A model generated the notes under the pieces. It saw nothing but the letters and a program-made list of their open reading frames with translations. It made no database searches and was not told the origin of the DNA. Of a DNA stretch of 64,000 nucleotides, positions 62,694 through 64,000 are shown piece after piece. Position numbers and translations under genes: made by a program. Within the stretch, counting starts at the first letter, position 1, and each line of letters starts with the position of its first letter. The stretch covers positions 62,001 to 126,000 of the forward strand of contig CAKRFN010000004.1 in the NCBI GenBank assembly GCA_934320655.1, given 5' to 3'. Origin of the DNA: an uncultured Eubacterium sp. (GTDB lineage Bacteria; Bacillota; Clostridia; Lachnospirales; Lachnospiraceae).

Positions 62694-63893
62694 TCAGGCG
62701 GGATTCGCGTGTGTATGCTTGGCAGCCTCACGCTTGCGTGCCTTTTCGAGACGCATGCGGATCCGGCGGGTCGCATTCTGGAGCGGCGGATCGGGTGCAA
62801 AGTGTTTCAGGCTCTGTGAATCAAACGGATAACGCAGATCCATAGAGGGCATCAGATCCTGAATCTTGATCACATCGCGCAGCTTCGGGCTGTTCAGGTC
62901 GTAAACCGCGTTTGTCGCAAAGTCAAGTACCTGCGGATGGAACTGATCGCCGGGAGTCTCAGAGAGAATCATGCCACAGTGCTTAGAACTCAGCTCTACA
63001 CAGCGACCGGTCGGCAGGATCGAGAGCGCGTTGCTCAATGCCTGGACGATCGCAGGCTCATACAGCTTCGGGCTACCCTGCAAATGGCGCAGCGCCTGTA
63101 TCGGAGATACCGGCTCGTAGCCGAGGCTCATCGCCGTCATGCGGTCGTATTTGTCGGCAACCATCAGTATTTTTGTCGGCATATGGAAATCCGAGATATC
63201 GAGCTGCGAATTTTCTTTGCGCTCTACCTTCAGGAAGTCATCCAATATAGAGAAAATATTCTCAGTCAGCCCGTAGGTCGTCTCGCCACGCTTGAGCATT
63301 CCGGCAGCCTTGTTGCGGTACTGCTCGATCGTGAGCAGGTCGATCGTGGACAGCTCATGCTCAGATTTTGCCATGATCTCCTTCGGAACATATAAATACC
63401 CGAAATCACTCAGAAGTGCAGCCATCACAAGGTGTCTGGCAGCATTGTCCGGAAATCCCATGCCGTGTGCCAGCATCGCACACAAAATCGCGGTGCAGAT
63501 CGAATGCTTGTAGGTGTAGTCCTCGCTGCTGCGGACCGTCGGAGAAAAGACGATCGCGTGGTCAAGCGAATAGAACCGCTGCATAATATCATGCACGAGT
63601 GAGGGAAGATCCTCCGGCTTGTGCCCCTTGCTGATTGCGATCAGATTGTCGCGCAGACGGAACATCCATGTCGTCTGGCATTGGTCAAATTCAAGCTCCT
63701 CGTCGGAGATCGGCGGCAGTGGCTCTGCCGGTTCGAGTACAAGTACGCCGAGCAGACCGAACTTTTGCAGACCTGCGATGATCTGGTCATTCAGGACAAA
63801 GCCCCGCTTGTATAACAGAACCCCCTGTTTATTATAGATTTGCTGTGCGAGCCGCATGCCCGCGCGTAATTCGTCTGGTTTATAGTATTTCAT
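62694..63893 (-). CDS. HD-GYP-like protein with a degenerate active site
   Basis: A 399-residue cytosolic protein. An N-terminal domain (about 1-70, PDELRAGMRLAQQIYNKQGVLLYKRG) is the type often fused to HD-GYP domains. The HD domain is recognisable (YKHSICTAILCAMLAHGMG, MAALLSDFGYLYVPKEI, DKYDRMTAMSLGYEP), but the HD metal dyad HDIGK reads SDFGY and no GYP motif is left. It is thus probably not an active cyclic-di-GMP phosphodiesterase; it may bind nucleotide or act as a scaffold. The tail is basic (RRIRMRLEKARKREAAKH). It has its own promoter at 63961-63989. Confidence 0.82.
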   Translation of the reverse strand: MKYYKPDELRAGMRLAQQIYNKQGVLLYKRGFVLNDQIIAGLQKFGLLGVLVLEPAEPLPPISDEELEFDQCQTTWMFRLRDNLIAISKGHKPEDLPSLVHDIMQRFYSLDHAIVFSPTVRSSEDYTYKHSICTAILCAMLAHGMGFPDNAARHLVMAALLSDFGYLYVPKEIMAKSEHELSTIDLLTIEQYRNKAAGMLKRGETTYGLTENIFSILDDFLKVERKENSQLDISDFHMPTKILMVADKYDRMTAMSLGYEPVSPIQALRHLQGSPKLYEPAIVQALSNALSILPTGRCVELSSKHCGMILSETPGDQFHPQVLDFATNAVYDLNSPKLRDVIKIQDLMPSMDLRYPFDSQSLKHFAPDPPLQNATRRIRMRLEKARKREAAKHTHANPA

Positions 63894-63960
63894 GGCTTCA
63901 TTACCCTTTCAAGTATCGTATGAATCTATACGGTCATAACAGTTTTATTATTAGGATAAA

Positions 63961-63989
63961 AGTATAGCATAAAAGGCCGGAAAAAACAA
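63961..63989 (-). promoter_or_regulatory. Promoter of the HD-GYP-like gene
   Basis: On the minus strand TTGTTT (63989-63984), a 17-bp spacer and TATACT (63966-63961). Confidence 0.72.
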
Positions 63990-64000
63990 TGCTGTTCACG

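Overview
The window reads as a chromosomal segment of a low-to-mid GC, anaerobic Firmicute, most likely a Lachnospiraceae butyrate producer (Roseburia/Agathobacter/Butyrivibrio-like). The grounds are AGGAGG-type ribosome binding sites, a Spo0A-like protein, MecA, a crotonase of the butyrate type, a T-box in front of ileS, a pyrophosphate-type phosphofructokinase, and the clostridial SCIFF peptide with its radical SAM maturase next to secDF. The genus assignment is inference; no rRNA or tRNA gene was seen.

Layout. 1-8.4 kb: end of gpsA, a PH-domain protein, a Spo0A paralog with a defective receiver, mecA, crt, mutY, a DMT exporter, glf and a glycosyltransferase. 8.5-18.5 kb: pncB on the minus strand, a DUF4190-like membrane protein, the isoleucine T-box and ileS, glgP, a cyclophilin and a HAD-tail/GNAT fusion. 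18.6-22 kb: a membrane protein, then a wrecked sugar-utilisation locus. There the start of a binding-protein gene is joined to the end of a permease, a YesM-like kinase has lost its sensor, a response-regulator start is joined to the middle of a GH30 glycosidase, and the GH30 end follows out of frame. 22-30.2 kb: a double-GNAT protein and a giant 2433-residue soluble protein that I cannot assign.

30.3-38.1 kb: PPi-PFK, SCIFF peptide, maturase, secDF, glyA and serS. 38.1-39.0 kb: a gene-free stretch packed with inverted repeats, ending in a 144-bp segment with perfect 19-bp inverted ends inside the predicted carA leader. 39.0-51.5 kb: carA-carB, a hybrid histidine kinase and a receiver protein on the plus strand, then a second, divergent carB on the minus strand and mnmA. 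51.6-55.2 kb: a mobile module of three overlapping tyrosine recombinases (the middle one catalytically degenerate) plus a TnpC/DUF6262-like small protein.

55.3-64 kb: a BAAT-type hydrolase behind a GTTAG-N6-CTAAC dyad, a 33-bp tandem repeat, a HicAB toxin-antitoxin pair with a double TATGCATA operator, an O-antigen-ligase-like protein, a long Ig-like/S-layer-type gene lacking any signal peptide, a GNAT protein with a closely similar GTTAG dyad just downstream of its promoter, and a degenerate HD-GYP protein.

The best candidates for new biology are the giant protein with its GNAT partner, the paired GTTAG operators, the palindromic carA leader, the promoterless S-layer-type cassette and the multi-deletion sugar locus.
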